Part shown: one piece after another, positions 18,420 through 26,759 of the stretch | Layout: each line of letters opens with the position of its first letter | How positions within the stretch are numbered: position 1 is the stretch's first letter | Assembly (NCBI GenBank): GCA_041166745.1 | Contig: JBEEGH010000001.1 | Location: 48,599-112,598, forward strand | From: DASUCS01 sp041166745 | Lineage (GTDB): Bacteria; Actinomycetota; Acidimicrobiia; Acidimicrobiales; JACDCH01 | Reading direction: 5' to 3' | Length of the DNA: 64,000 bases | Program-made: the position numbers and the translations under genes | The notes under the pieces: generated by a model | Told to the model about the DNA's origin: nothing | Databases searched by the model: none | The model's input: only the letters and a program-made list of their open reading frames with translations

Positions 18420-18650
18420 TCAGGACGTGGCAGGCGGGTCGAGCAGCCGGTAGAAGTCCGCCGGAGCGTCGCCGCCGTCGATGTCGTCGAGGGCTCGCTC
18501 GTACTCGGCGAGCACGGTGGCCGCCACGGTGCGATCACTGGCGGCAACATGGGCGGCGATCAGGTCGCCGGCGAGCACCCCGCTGTTCGGACTAGCCCGC
18601 AGCCCTTGCCGTGCCGCGAACACGGCGGTGGCGGGATCATCCGCGGTCAA
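18420..18650 (-). pseudogene. C-terminal fragment resembling a BTAD-type regulator
   Basis: The last about 76 codons read AARQGLRASPNSGVL, then LIAAHVAASDRTVAATVLAEY and a DFYRLLD tail. This spaced helical pattern resembles the bacterial transcriptional activator domain of SARP/AfsR-like regulators. No DNA-binding domain or credible start lies upstream within about 120 bp, where the sequence is unrelated. I read it as the tail of a truncated regulator stranded between insertion-sequence ends. Confidence 0.4.
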
Positions 18651-18868
18651 GCTGTCGACCGCGAGCTGGTGAGGGCATCCCCGTACGGACCAACGAGGGA
18701 CTATGCCGCTGGCAGCGACGCCTGATCACCGGGCTGCGCGGCCGGTAACCAACTGGTGGACATCGCTTGCAGTCTCACCCCCGACACCGGTGTACCAGCC
18801 GCAAACGCGCCTCACTCTCCATTCGTACCTGATGCCGCGGTTGAAATGGTCAACGCACTGAGCGGGCA

Positions 18869-19036
18869 TCACACCCTGTGTGATGCGATCATCCGAAGTC
18901 GCGATTGGCGATCATCGAAATTCGCGTCACACCCGGCCACGGTGTGATGCGAACACCCGGCCAGCTCCGCTGCGTAGCGCAACGACTGCGTCAAATCGAA
19001 TGCTTCGAGAATCTTCATGATCTCGTCGGACTTCAC
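18869..19036 (-). pseudogene. IS21-family IstA N-terminal remnant
   Basis: From GTG 19036 the frame encodes VKSDEIMKILEAFDLTQSLR and then AAELAGCSHHTV, the N-terminal helix-turn-helix of actinobacterial IS21-family IstA transposases. A GGAGGA sequence precedes the GTG. About 55 codons remain and the catalytic core is missing. The terminal repeat segment lies immediately upstream, as expected for an IS21 left end. Confidence 0.6.
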
Positions 19037-19211
19037 CTGCTCCTCCTGGTCGATGGTCACGGTCCAGCGACCGGCCAGTCGACCGGGAGGAGCGCCCGCG
19101 CGGGTGGACCCACACGCGGCGACTGCGAACATCAACGAAGGCAGATCACCAGGCCACCCGTGGGCAGAACCGTTGGCCACCAGTGGGCAGAACCGTGACC
19201 GCCACCGGGCA
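19037..19211 (-). repeat. IS21-like terminal segment, copy 2 (inverted)
   Basis: This is the inverted counterpart of 17012-17170. Its reverse complement begins with the same GGTGGCGGTCACGGTTCTG and holds the same GTTCTGCCCA units, ending GTGACCATCGACCAGGAGG before the istA remnant. The two copies face outward and enclose about 1.9 kb including the PPTase gene. Confidence 0.65.
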
Positions 19212-19329
19212 CAATCTGATGGCCGCCGTCAATCAGGCCGCTGCCTGATCAGCGCAGCGCACCGCCGAGCTTCAACAGAAGGCGCGGGACATCCTCGGTC
19301 AGTCGGTGACCATGTCATAATCATTGCGG

Positions 19330-20091
19330 GTGATCGAGCTAGTCCTCTTCGACCTCGACGGCACTTTGGTGGATCATCGGCGAGCTGTGCTCGAAACGAT
19401 TACCCAGATCATCGGGGATGCTCCGTCAGCTCGAAAACAGCGAGAGCTTGTCGAGACTTGGTGGCGCCTGGAGCGTTCGCACATGCAGCGGTACTTGGCC
19501 GGCGAGTGCTCGTTTGCAGAGCAAAGGCGCCGTCGGCTCCGTGAGTTTTTGCCTCTGCTCGGCGAAGAGGTCCCCGAAGACCAAGGGCTCGACGCGTGGT
19601 ATGCGTATCGCTACGGACCGCTGTACGAGGCCGCCTGGTCCTGCTATGCCGATGTCGTTCCCTGCCTCGATGCCCTCGCTGGTCTCGAGAAGCCGTCACG
19701 GCTCGCGGTGCTCACGAACGGCGACCCCGATCAACAGCGAGCGAAGCTTGCACGCTTCGGGCTACTGGAGCGGTTCGAGGCGGTGCTCACTCCGAGCCAG
19801 CTCGGTACGGCCAAGCCCGACCCCGCCACCTTCACGGCCAGCTGCGCCTACTTAGGCGTCGATCCACGGTCCGTGATCAGCGTTGGCGATTGGCTTGAAG
19901 GCGATGTCATCGCAGCTACCGAAGCAGGGCTGTGCGCCGCGTGGATTGACCGCGGTGTTAAGCCGTTCACCGGAGATCGACCCGACTCGGCGAGGACGGT
20001 TGCCGCAGACCTCGCTCTCCATCGGTTGGAGAATCTTGGAGAGCTGACTATGGTCATTGATTGCCGATGCCGGCGGCCGCGAACGCCTTGA
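19330..20091 (+). CDS. HAD-superfamily hydrolase
   Basis: This protein of about 253 aa opens LVLFDLDGTLVDHRRA with the DxDGT nucleophile motif. It continues with VLTNGD (motif II), GTAKPDPATF (motif III lysine) and ISVGDWLEGDV (motif IV aspartates). The helical cap between motifs I and II gives it a phosphoglycolate-phosphatase/YjjG-like layout. It is probably a soluble phosphatase of small phosphometabolites or nucleotides. GTG 19330 or TTG 19324 are possible starts; neither has a good ribosome-binding site. The gene stands alone just outside the IS-bounded segment. Confidence 0.85.
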   Translation: MIELVLFDLDGTLVDHRRAVLETITQIIGDAPSARKQRELVETWWRLERSHMQRYLAGECSFAEQRRRRLREFLPLLGEEVPEDQGLDAWYAYRYGPLYEAAWSCYADVVPCLDALAGLEKPSRLAVLTNGDPDQQRAKLARFGLLERFEAVLTPSQLGTAKPDPATFTASCAYLGVDPRSVISVGDWLEGDVIAATEAGLCAAWIDRGVKPFTGDRPDSARTVAADLALHRLENLGELTMVIDCRCRRPRTP

Positions 20092-20450
20092 CCCACTTGA
20101 CTAGCGCACCGGGGCCTCCCTCAGGCCGGTTGTTGAAGTAGTCGAGGAACCTCACGTAGGGCACGAGGTGCGGCCGGAGCACGGTCAAGGCGCCGGCCAG
20201 AAACTCGGCATGGGTGCTGCCCTCGGTCAGCACGATCAAGGTGCGAAAATGTGGTGCCCTCGGCATGCTCCTTCGCAAACGCTTGCGCGCGCAGGTCGGT
20301 CGGCGGTGTCATCAGCCCCCAGCCCACGGGCTCGGTGATGTCGAGTGCGAACTCGAGGTCATCTGGCGCGGAGTCGAGGAGCAGGCGGATCACCCAGCGG
20401 CCATCGAGCTACAGGAACCTCTTCGGGACAGGCCAGCCAGTCATCGTCAC
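20054..20450 (-). pseudogene. Toprim-domain (HEPN/Toprim-type) gene fragment
   Basis: Two minus-strand frames combine into part of a Toprim-containing protein: LDGRWVIRLLLDSAPDDLEF and LTEPVGW-like text, then after a shift near 20265 TLIVLTEGSTHAEFLAGAL and YVRFLDYFNNRPEG and LVKWVKAFAAAGI. The TEGSTD-like glutamate motif is the Toprim hallmark, and this arrangement occurs in HEPN/Toprim conflict proteins. An in-frame stop lies before LDGRW, and the protein ends right after AAAGIGNQ, before the DxD motif. It is a truncated defence-type gene. Confidence 0.5.
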
Positions 20451-20531
20451 CACCGGTGTTGTCCGAAAGTGCATCTCGGCAGCCGAGCGCGCCCGCTATC
20501 GTGGGGGCCGTCGACAGAACAGGAGTTCGCC

Positions 20532-20708
20532 ATGGAAGAGGCATCGCTGACGACCGTCGAAGTCGAGGATCTCGCAGGGCAAGTTCTCGCGTCCGGCTCC
20601 TCGCACCCTGCGATCGAGCGCCTGCAACAAGCGCACCAAGACCACGATGAGGTCGAGCGCAAGATCACGAGCTACGACCGGCTGCACCACCGACACAATC
20701 GACACTGA
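20532..20708 (+). CDS. Putative RiPP precursor peptide
   Basis: A 58-aa peptide with AGGAG at 20521-20525, six bases before ATG 20532. The N-terminal two thirds are acidic and leader-like (MEEASLTTVEVEDLAGQVLA). The C-terminus SYDRLHHRHNRH contains three aromatic-X-Arg triplets in a row: Y-D-R, H-H-R and H-N-R. It ends 2 bp before a radical SAM/SPASM gene, the standard place for a precursor. Radical SAM maturases of the triceptide type link an aromatic residue to the residue two positions on, so these triplets are plausible crosslink sites, and the arginines are plausible substrates of the UPF0489 protein. Function is inferred from context and motif. Confidence 0.7.
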   Translation: MEEASLTTVEVEDLAGQVLASGSSHPAIERLQQAHQDHDEVERKITSYDRLHHRHNRH

Positions 20709-20710
20709 CC

Positions 20711-22810
20711 GTGGCCGCAGCGGCCCCGATCACCTGTCTGCTGTTCAAGGTCGCTTCACGATGCAATCTGGCGTGCGACTACTGCTATGTCTACGAACAT
20801 GCCGATCAAAGTTGGCGGGACCAGCCCTATCGAATCAGTGACGAGGTAGTCACCGCTCTGGCTGATCGGGTCTCGGAGTACGTCGCGACAATCGATCTCG
20901 ACCGGCTGTCAGTCGTCTTCCACGGTGGCGAGCCATTGCTGGCGGGCGCCGATCGGCTGGCCGCCACCGCTCAACAATTGCAAGCCGCCGCCGGTGCCAC
21001 GTGCACCCTGGACGTCTCGTTGCAAACCAACGGCGTCCTGTTGAATGACGCGGCATTGACCACCCTGGCCGACGCGGGCATCGCCATCTCGTTGAGCCTT
21101 GACGGACCCCGCGAGGCAAACGATCGTCACCGCCTGACCCGGTCGGGCCGGTCCAGCTTCGAAGACACGCTACGAGCGCTCGAACTCCTCAAAACGCGAC
21201 CCGACGTGTTCACAGGTGTGATCGCGGTCATCGATCCCGATGTTGACGCGACTGACCTCTTCGAGTTCTTCGACAACCATCGTCCGCCCCGGCTCGACTT
21301 CTTGTTGCCCGACGCCAACCACGTTGTCCCGCCTCCAGGACGCGAGCTCGATGCGGGTCGGTATCAGCGATGGCTCATCGCGGCGTTCGATCTGTGGTTC
21401 GACGTCTATCCCCATCTTCCTGTACGGACCTTCGATGCGATCCTGGCCGCCGTAACGGGGAAGCCGAGCGGGACCGACGCGTTCGGTTTCGGCGACGTCA
21501 CGCTGCTCACTGTCGAAACGGACGGTAGCTACCACGACCTCGACGTGCTGAAAGTGACGACCGCGGGAACTGCGCTCGACGGCAATGTGTTTGACACATC
21601 AATCGTCGACGCGGCCCGCTCGGATCGGCTCGCCGCCCATCGCAACCTGCTCACAATCGATGGTCTGTCGGACGTGTGTCGCGCCTGCCCGGAGGTCGCG
21701 ATCTGTGGGGGCGGTGCGGTACCTCACCGCTTCTCGACCGATGGCTTCTCTCATCCGAGCGTGTACTGCGAGGAGCTGAAGTCGCTGATCGGTCACGCAC
21801 GACAGCGCCTACGAGCAGCGCTTCGCGATTCACCCTCGCCGCGAGCTTCCTCCACGGATATGGACGCGTACGCGGGATCCGGGCAACCGGATCACCAGGC
21901 GCTGCAGCCGCTTCTAGCCGTCTGGCGAAGGCACGCCTCTGATCAACTCATCGCCGCGCTTGGCGGCACGGAGCTGCAGTCGTGGGCGACGACGCTTGCG
22001 CCCGAGACGCTGCAGCGCATTGCGACGTTGCCGTCTGTGCAGCTGTGGCTCCGGGTAACCGAAGCAGCGGCCAACGGTGTCGAACTGCGAGCGCTTGACG
22101 GTCGCGTCATTTCTGCAGACCGCGACTATGCGCGAGAACTTCCCGGCTTCGTGAGCGAGGCGCGCTCGTGGCCCGCGATCCACCGCAACGACCGATGGCT
22201 TCGTCGGCCCTTCACGGCACCGATCAGCTTCCTCGAAGACGGCGAGGCGGCCGCGGCGCACGACATCGTGACCATCGCATTGCAGACTGTCGATGACTAT
22301 TCGGCGGCGTTGCGAGACGAGATGACCGAACTCAGTTCCGAGATCCAGCTGATCCGCGACGGTTCCGCCGGTGCCGACAAGTTCGTGTCTTTCAGCGACG
22401 ACATCGTCCCAGGAGCGCTGTTCATCGGACCCTACGCCGGCGCAGATCTCATCTCACCCGCCGACGCGGCTGACGCGCTGATCCACGAACATCGCCACCA
22501 AAAGCTTTATCTCCTGCAGCGCGACACACCGTTGGTTGAACGCGACCGCCCGCCGGTGCGTTCGCCTTGGCGGGACGATCCACGGCCACCCAGCGGTCTG
22601 TTACACGCAGTATTCGTCTTCGTCGAGTTGCGCTCGTTCTGGGTGTGGGTCGAGACCCAGCCTGAGCTCGCCCCGCCAAGCAAGGCCCACGCAACCGTCG
22701 AGCTGATCGAGCGCCGGCTCGAAGAGGCGTGGCCGACGCTTGCCGCGTGCGCGCTGACGAATGCGGGGCACGAACTTGTTGCCGCCCTTCGGCAACGAGC
22801 CGAACGGTGA
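20711..22810 (+). CDS. Radical SAM/SPASM peptide maturase with HEXXH extension
   Basis: This 699-aa protein has the radical SAM triad C18-x3-C22-x2-C25 in SRCNLACDYCYVYEH, the GGEPLL motif and SLDGP. A SPASM-type cluster of cysteines (CRACPEVAICGGG ... VYCEEL) lies around residues 320-360. A long C-terminal domain ends with HEHRH (592-596), an HEXXH motif as found in the FxsB-like group of RiPP maturases. It should generate radicals on the precursor encoded 2 bp upstream and install C-C crosslinks. GTG 20711 is the start. The following gene overlaps by 4 bp, so this is one operon. Confidence 0.85.
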   Translation: MAAAAPITCLLFKVASRCNLACDYCYVYEHADQSWRDQPYRISDEVVTALADRVSEYVATIDLDRLSVVFHGGEPLLAGADRLAATAQQLQAAAGATCTLDVSLQTNGVLLNDAALTTLADAGIAISLSLDGPREANDRHRLTRSGRSSFEDTLRALELLKTRPDVFTGVIAVIDPDVDATDLFEFFDNHRPPRLDFLLPDANHVVPPPGRELDAGRYQRWLIAAFDLWFDVYPHLPVRTFDAILAAVTGKPSGTDAFGFGDVTLLTVETDGSYHDLDVLKVTTAGTALDGNVFDTSIVDAARSDRLAAHRNLLTIDGLSDVCRACPEVAICGGGAVPHRFSTDGFSHPSVYCEELKSLIGHARQRLRAALRDSPSPRASSTDMDAYAGSGQPDHQALQPLLAVWRRHASDQLIAALGGTELQSWATTLAPETLQRIATLPSVQLWLRVTEAAANGVELRALDGRVISADRDYARELPGFVSEARSWPAIHRNDRWLRRPFTAPISFLEDGEAAAAHDIVTIALQTVDDYSAALRDEMTELSSEIQLIRDGSAGADKFVSFSDDIVPGALFIGPYAGADLISPADAADALIHEHRHQKLYLLQRDTPLVERDRPPVRSPWRDDPRPPSGLLHAVFVFVELRSFWVWVETQPELAPPSKAHATVELIERRLEEAWPTLAACALTNAGHELVAALRQRAER

Positions 22811-23793
22811 TCGCGCGCCTCGACCCAGCGCCAGCTGACGTCCCGGCCGATCCGGATGAACGCCAGCACCTCCTAGATACGAGTCTGGCTTCCGAGACCG
22901 TCGGTTGGTGGCATGAACATGACGGGCGATGGCAAATCCGTGTTGAGGAATTCGAGGCATGGGAGTATTTCGTCGATCCTGGTGTTCGCGCCGCGGCCGC
23001 GACCCTGGACACCAATCTGACCGCCGCCACGCTGCGCCACTGGCGCCGTCGGATCGGGCGCTGTCATCTCTCGATGAACGACGCCTGGACCCTGCCGGCG
23101 TGGTGCGAATCGCTCGCGGGACTGCAAGACGACCGGCCGATCGTGATTCTGCACGCCGATGACCATGATGACCTCATGCCGCCTCGCCTGCGGCCGGCGA
23201 ATGAGGGTTGGCTCGATCTCTTCACCAATCAGCCCGTCGCGCTGGACGTCGAATCGACCACCGCGGCGATCCGCTCCAGCGCCATCGGGATGGGCAGCTT
23301 TCTCGTTCCGCTGCTGCACGATCAGCGCGTCGTCGAGTTGCGACATCTTCGAGCTCGCCCCCACCGCTATCCCGACGCGGGTTGGCTCGCCCGCACGACT
23401 ACGCCCGAACCGCTTGTGTCGTCGAGCTGGCGTATTGCGGTTGAGCCATCGGACCGACCCACCGATCTGCGGTTTCGTCGGCTCGTCGATCCCGCGGAGT
23501 GGGTCGCCGATTTACAGGGCGCCATCGTTCTGGTGCACATCGACCTCGACTATCTGGCCAACCGTTACGACGCCGACTCCAACTGGGCCGAGCGTGAGGA
23601 CCTGTTCGACCCTACCGATGACGAGGTAACGCACCTGCTGGACGACCTCTGGAGCGCTCTCGACCAGATCGAGGATCAAGTGATCGGCACGGCGATTGGT
23701 ATCTCGCCGGGTTTCTTTCCCGCCGATCACTGGCCGACCGCGCTCACGTCCATCGAGCATCGCTTCCGGTTGCACGAGGTACCAGATGACTAG
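22807..23793 (+). CDS. UPF0489 family protein, peptide-arginase candidate
   Basis: The 328-aa protein has two metal-binding-like motifs, HADDHDDL (residues 116-123) and HIDLDYLANRYDADSNW (about 238-254), which resemble the DxHxD and SxDxD motifs of arginase-fold enzymes. I recall this family as the one containing peptide arginases, such as OspR of the landornamide pathway, which turn Arg into ornithine in RiPP cores. The neighbouring precursor has three core arginines, which fits. GTG 22807 overlaps the radical SAM stop (GTGA). The family link is moderate and the activity is inferred. Confidence 0.7.
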   Translation: MIARLDPAPADVPADPDERQHLLDTSLASETVGWWHEHDGRWQIRVEEFEAWEYFVDPGVRAAAATLDTNLTAATLRHWRRRIGRCHLSMNDAWTLPAWCESLAGLQDDRPIVILHADDHDDLMPPRLRPANEGWLDLFTNQPVALDVESTTAAIRSSAIGMGSFLVPLLHDQRVVELRHLRARPHRYPDAGWLARTTTPEPLVSSSWRIAVEPSDRPTDLRFRRLVDPAEWVADLQGAIVLVHIDLDYLANRYDADSNWAEREDLFDPTDDEVTHLLDDLWSALDQIEDQVIGTAIGISPGFFPADHWPTALTSIEHRFRLHEVPDD

Positions 23794-24229
23794 CCGGCGT
23801 CGCTCATCACAAAGCAAGCCGTCTGGGCCGGCGAAACGCAAACCGGTCGCGAAGGTCCCGGAAGATGCGATCGCGCTTGAGCGCGGGTCCGGTGGACCCG
23901 AACGAGGCGGAGGGTCGGGGGGGAAGTACTGGCACATCCGGCTCGCCGGCAAACGCGCCGGCTACGTCTTCATCAACATGGTCGACGACGACGAGTTCGG
24001 GCCGCACGCCAGCATCCAGATCCACATCAACGCGGCACTACGAGGACAGGGGATTGGTTCGATCGCGTATTGCCAGGCCTGCGAGCAGAGCGGCCTTGCT
24101 GAGATTTATGCCCACATGCGGAAGTCCAACGAAGCGTCACGACGGGCCGCACTACACGCCGGATTCGTCGAAGTCGACCAGCCCTCGCGACAGCTCGTGA
24201 TGGTATGGCGCGCGCCCTCGACGTCATAA
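23786..24229 (+). CDS. GNAT-family acetyltransferase
   Basis: This 147-aa protein has a basic, low-complexity N-terminus (MTSRRRSSQSKPSGPAKRKP) and then a GNAT core. The acetyl-CoA loop reads LRGQGIGSIAYCQACE (R-G-x-G-I-G), followed by a C-terminal beta pair ALHAGFVEV. It overlaps the UPF0489 gene by 8 bp and the next gene by 25 bp. Within a RiPP operon it may acetylate the mature peptide, for example new ornithine side chains or the N-terminus, or detoxify it. Either role is inference. Confidence 0.8.
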   Translation: MTSRRRSSQSKPSGPAKRKPVAKVPEDAIALERGSGGPERGGGSGGKYWHIRLAGKRAGYVFINMVDDDEFGPHASIQIHINAALRGQGIGSIAYCQACEQSGLAEIYAHMRKSNEASRRAALHAGFVEVDQPSRQLVMVWRAPSTS

Positions 24230-24819
24230 CCCTCCTGCCATGGCGCGACCTCTCGCCCTCGGCGCAGGTCGACGTCCTCGGCTGGTGCGCGGAAGTCAAA
24301 CCCGCCCTCCGACTGGCGCGCAACCACTACGTGCACGACGTGTGCGGCCCGGTACGTGCGTGGGCGACCCTCGTTGGAGCGTCGGTCGCCTACGACGAGA
24401 AGTTCATCGTGGTGGCCGAGGCCGACGCCGGAGCCATCGTGGTCATCGACGGCTCAAGCACTCCCCACGAATACGAGCTCGGAATGCGCCTCGGCTACCC
24501 GCCGTGCTGCGCGGAGAACATCAAACGCGTCACCGAATCGCGAATCGATGCCTACGCGCGCCAGGCGGCTCGGTGGCCGTTCCCGTCCACACACAAACTC
24601 TGTGACCCGTCGGGGTATCTGACCGGACGAGCACTGATCTCTCACCTGCCCTGCGCGCCAGCGTGCGACGCGTCCCTTGAACTCGCCCTGGCAGCCGCGG
24701 CGTTGATCGACTCGCTGCCTCTCGACCGAAGACTCCCATTTTCGACCTGGGCTGCCACGCTCAGGCGCCTACGAGCCGATCCAATGACGCCCAGACGGCG
24801 TGACACACCCAGGTGTTGA
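24205..24819 (+). CDS. DUF483-like protein
   Basis: A 204-aa protein with the conserved block HEYELGMRLGYPPCCAENI, typical of DUF483 proteins, which have a Pro-x-Cys-Cys pair after a glycine-tyrosine. More cysteines follow (HLPCAPACDASLEL). The family is of unknown function. The gene starts inside the GNAT gene and is the last of the RiPP operon. It may be a metal-binding or modifying accessory. The next gene converges on it 79 bp downstream. Confidence 0.6.
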   Translation: MARALDVITLLPWRDLSPSAQVDVLGWCAEVKPALRLARNHYVHDVCGPVRAWATLVGASVAYDEKFIVVAEADAGAIVVIDGSSTPHEYELGMRLGYPPCCAENIKRVTESRIDAYARQAARWPFPSTHKLCDPSGYLTGRALISHLPCAPACDASLELALAAAALIDSLPLDRRLPFSTWAATLRRLRADPMTPRRRDTPRC

Positions 24820-24898
24820 CGAGCGCTGGCCGTCTAGACATGCCACCGCCGGTCGTGGCGGGGCTCCCGGAAGGGTGGATGCGCCGATTGGCGAGCCT

Positions 24899-26398
24899 CT
24901 AACCCGTTGTTTTCTGGATACTCGCAGCCTTCGTCGCCTTTGCTCCTACCTGAAGCGAGCTGAGAACCTGGTCCGAGTAATTGTTGAAGGAACCGCGCGC
25001 GACATTCGCTCGATCTAGAGCGCGTTTGAAGCGAGTCGCAAACGACTTCAGGCCCTCAAAGTCAGCCTGCGACACTTCGCCGTCGACTTGGACCGCAGCA
25101 GCCGCGACGGACAGGTAGAGGGCACACATGGTTTCGCTCGCCTCGGTTAGCTCCGTGTTGTTCGCGCTCGCGCTCATGAGCTTCGCAAGCAGCGGTAACT
25201 TCAGGAGACGGCGTTGACGCCATCGGTCAGGAGACTTCGTGGACCAAGTGTGGTCTATGTCGACGCCCGCCACTTGAAACATCTCCTTGACGCGTGAGAA
25301 CCCTCGGAGTTCTAGATCGAGCGCGCAGAAGGTGCACGCGATCGCTGCCGCTTCTCCGAGATAGTCCTGTGGTCCGGTAGCCCATTGTCGAAAAATCGCC
25401 AGCACACGGGTTAGTTCGTCCCGTGCAGCCGCCGTGTTGAGGTCGCGGAGCTTGACCTGCATCTCCCGCAGGGCGACGTCAACACTGGCGAAGTGGTCAT
25501 TCTCCGCGGGGTGGAATGTCCGAGACTCGTCCGCCTCCATATTGATGCTCGTGTCGGTTGACGTTGGTTGGCTTGTCTTAGGTATCGACGCACCGCTCGC
25601 CACCGTGCGAATTCGAGTTCCGTCGACGGGGGGTGAGGGCGGCGTCTGTGGGGGTGTGCTGGCACTGCTGGACTTCGGCCGTGCAGGGGGCTCCGGTCGG
25701 ACAAGTTGCTCGAGTTCGCGGCGCAGCGAGGTCTCGAGACTCGGTAGGTCATTATTGAAGATCGAAATCGCCCACCCCAGTCGGAACCGAAACCAGTCTG
25801 CAGTGGTCCAGTCATACAGGACGCCGGAGGTGCGTTGTCGATTGCTCACCTGAATGAAGGTCGACGGATCCGACGCGCTGTGCGTGTAGCCGAGAAGTCG
25901 CGAGAATTGCCATTCGATCGACCGGTTCGCGCCTTGGAATATCACGCGCTGGCTCGTGAGGCTGACCGCTCCATCGTCGACGAGGGTTGGTGACTCGACC
26001 CCTGGTGTGTGGGTCGTGCGGTACTGGCCAGTCCGCAAGCGTGTACGGCTGGTCAGTTGATACGACACGCCGCCATAGTTCGTCCTCGAGTGTGATGGCC
26101 CGACACGAGGTTGAATGAGTGAGACGCCTGTGAGCGTCCCGACGTATGTCTCGCTGCGCTTCAGAATGACCCCGTGTTCCGCCGCGTCTGAGGGTCCCCA
26201 TCCGATCGTCGACGCGAGGTCGATCTCGTCATTGAGCGTCTTGACGTCAGCCGTCCACTCGCGCAGGGCAATCTCATAGTGCTGTTGGTGAGCCGCGTAC
26301 TCGTCTGCCTCGCGTTGCTCGAGTTCACGGGCCTCATGTTCAGCTCGTTCTTGAGCGCGCCGTGCCTGCCATCCGTGAAATCGCTCCGCCAGACCCAT
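24899..26398 (-). CDS. Uncharacterised protein, PH-like and TerB-like parts
   Basis: The protein is about 499 aa from ATG 26398 (MGLAERFHGWQ). Residues about 10-60 are strongly helical and charged, a likely coiled coil. Residues about 85-210 read like a bacterial PH-like domain: VDDGAVSLTSQRVIFQGANR and IEWQFSRLLGYTH. A Pro/Ser/Thr-rich linker follows, and the C-terminal SVAAAAVQVDGEVSQADFEG resembles a TerB-like alpha domain. It has no catalytic motif I can see. Such domain mixes are common next to phage-defence and tellurite-type conflict genes. No neighbour overlaps it; function unknown. Confidence 0.6.
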   Translation of the reverse strand: MGLAERFHGWQARRAQERAEHEARELEQREADEYAAHQQHYEIALREWTADVKTLNDEIDLASTIGWGPSDAAEHGVILKRSETYVGTLTGVSLIQPRVGPSHSRTNYGGVSYQLTSRTRLRTGQYRTTHTPGVESPTLVDDGAVSLTSQRVIFQGANRSIEWQFSRLLGYTHSASDPSTFIQVSNRQRTSGVLYDWTTADWFRFRLGWAISIFNNDLPSLETSLRRELEQLVRPEPPARPKSSSASTPPQTPPSPPVDGTRIRTVASGASIPKTSQPTSTDTSINMEADESRTFHPAENDHFASVDVALREMQVKLRDLNTAAARDELTRVLAIFRQWATGPQDYLGEAAAIACTFCALDLELRGFSRVKEMFQVAGVDIDHTWSTKSPDRWRQRRLLKLPLLAKLMSASANNTELTEASETMCALYLSVAAAAVQVDGEVSQADFEGLKSFATRFKRALDRANVARGSFNNYSDQVLSSLQVGAKATKAASIQKTTG

Positions 26399-26569
26399 CG
26401 TGTTCAGCGTTGACTGGGACGCCTCGCCGCGCAAGTTTTCCCGTGCCGAGCGCCCGGCTATCGCTTGCCGCGCTTCGTCCGCGGTTGAATCGCCTGCCGC
26501 TGTAGCGGGTTCAATCGTGGCTTCGACTCTGTAGGCAGGCGCAAGCGACTCTCGCCGTTTCCAAAGACG

Positions 26570-26581
26570 GAACGTATGTTC
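26570..26581. promoter_or_regulatory. LexA (SOS) box
   Basis: GAACGTATGTTC is a perfect palindrome of the GAAC-N4-GTTC type bound by LexA in Actinobacteria and Firmicutes. It lies 5 bp upstream of the ATG of the small frameshifted ORF 26587-26759. The same 12-mer occurs at 44881-44892 before a homologous ORF. Confidence 0.65.
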
Positions 26582-26586
26582 GTCAC

Positions 26587-26759
26587 ATGCAAAGAGTCTC
26601 GTCTCTTCCGACTCGAGGCTCGACTCTCTCTACGAGGCCGAGGGCTTCGGCGGTGAAAAGACGCGCTATCTCTTCTACCGGCTTTCGGGAACGTGCCTCG
26701 AATCGGGTGCCGAACGCGCGCCGTTCCCTGACGGGCTCGTCCCCGACAGGCGTGTCTAA
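26587..26759 (+). pseudogene. Frameshifted copy of a small LexA-box-linked ORF
   Basis: From ATG 26587 the frame reads MQRVSSLP; one missing base in a C-run near 26611 then moves it into DSRLDSLYEAEGFGGEKT and on to PDRRV with stop at 26757-26759. The first 25 residues match the intact ORF at 44900 (RVSxLPDSRLDSLYEA), with many third-base differences, which points to former protein-level selection. The C-terminal part differs from the other copy. Function unknown. Confidence 0.55.

Noticed and set aside
24838..24860. Possible terminator hairpin between the convergent RiPP operon and the TerB-like gene
   Set aside because: Only about five base pairs (CCGCC/GGCGG) form, with no T-tract; too weak to report.
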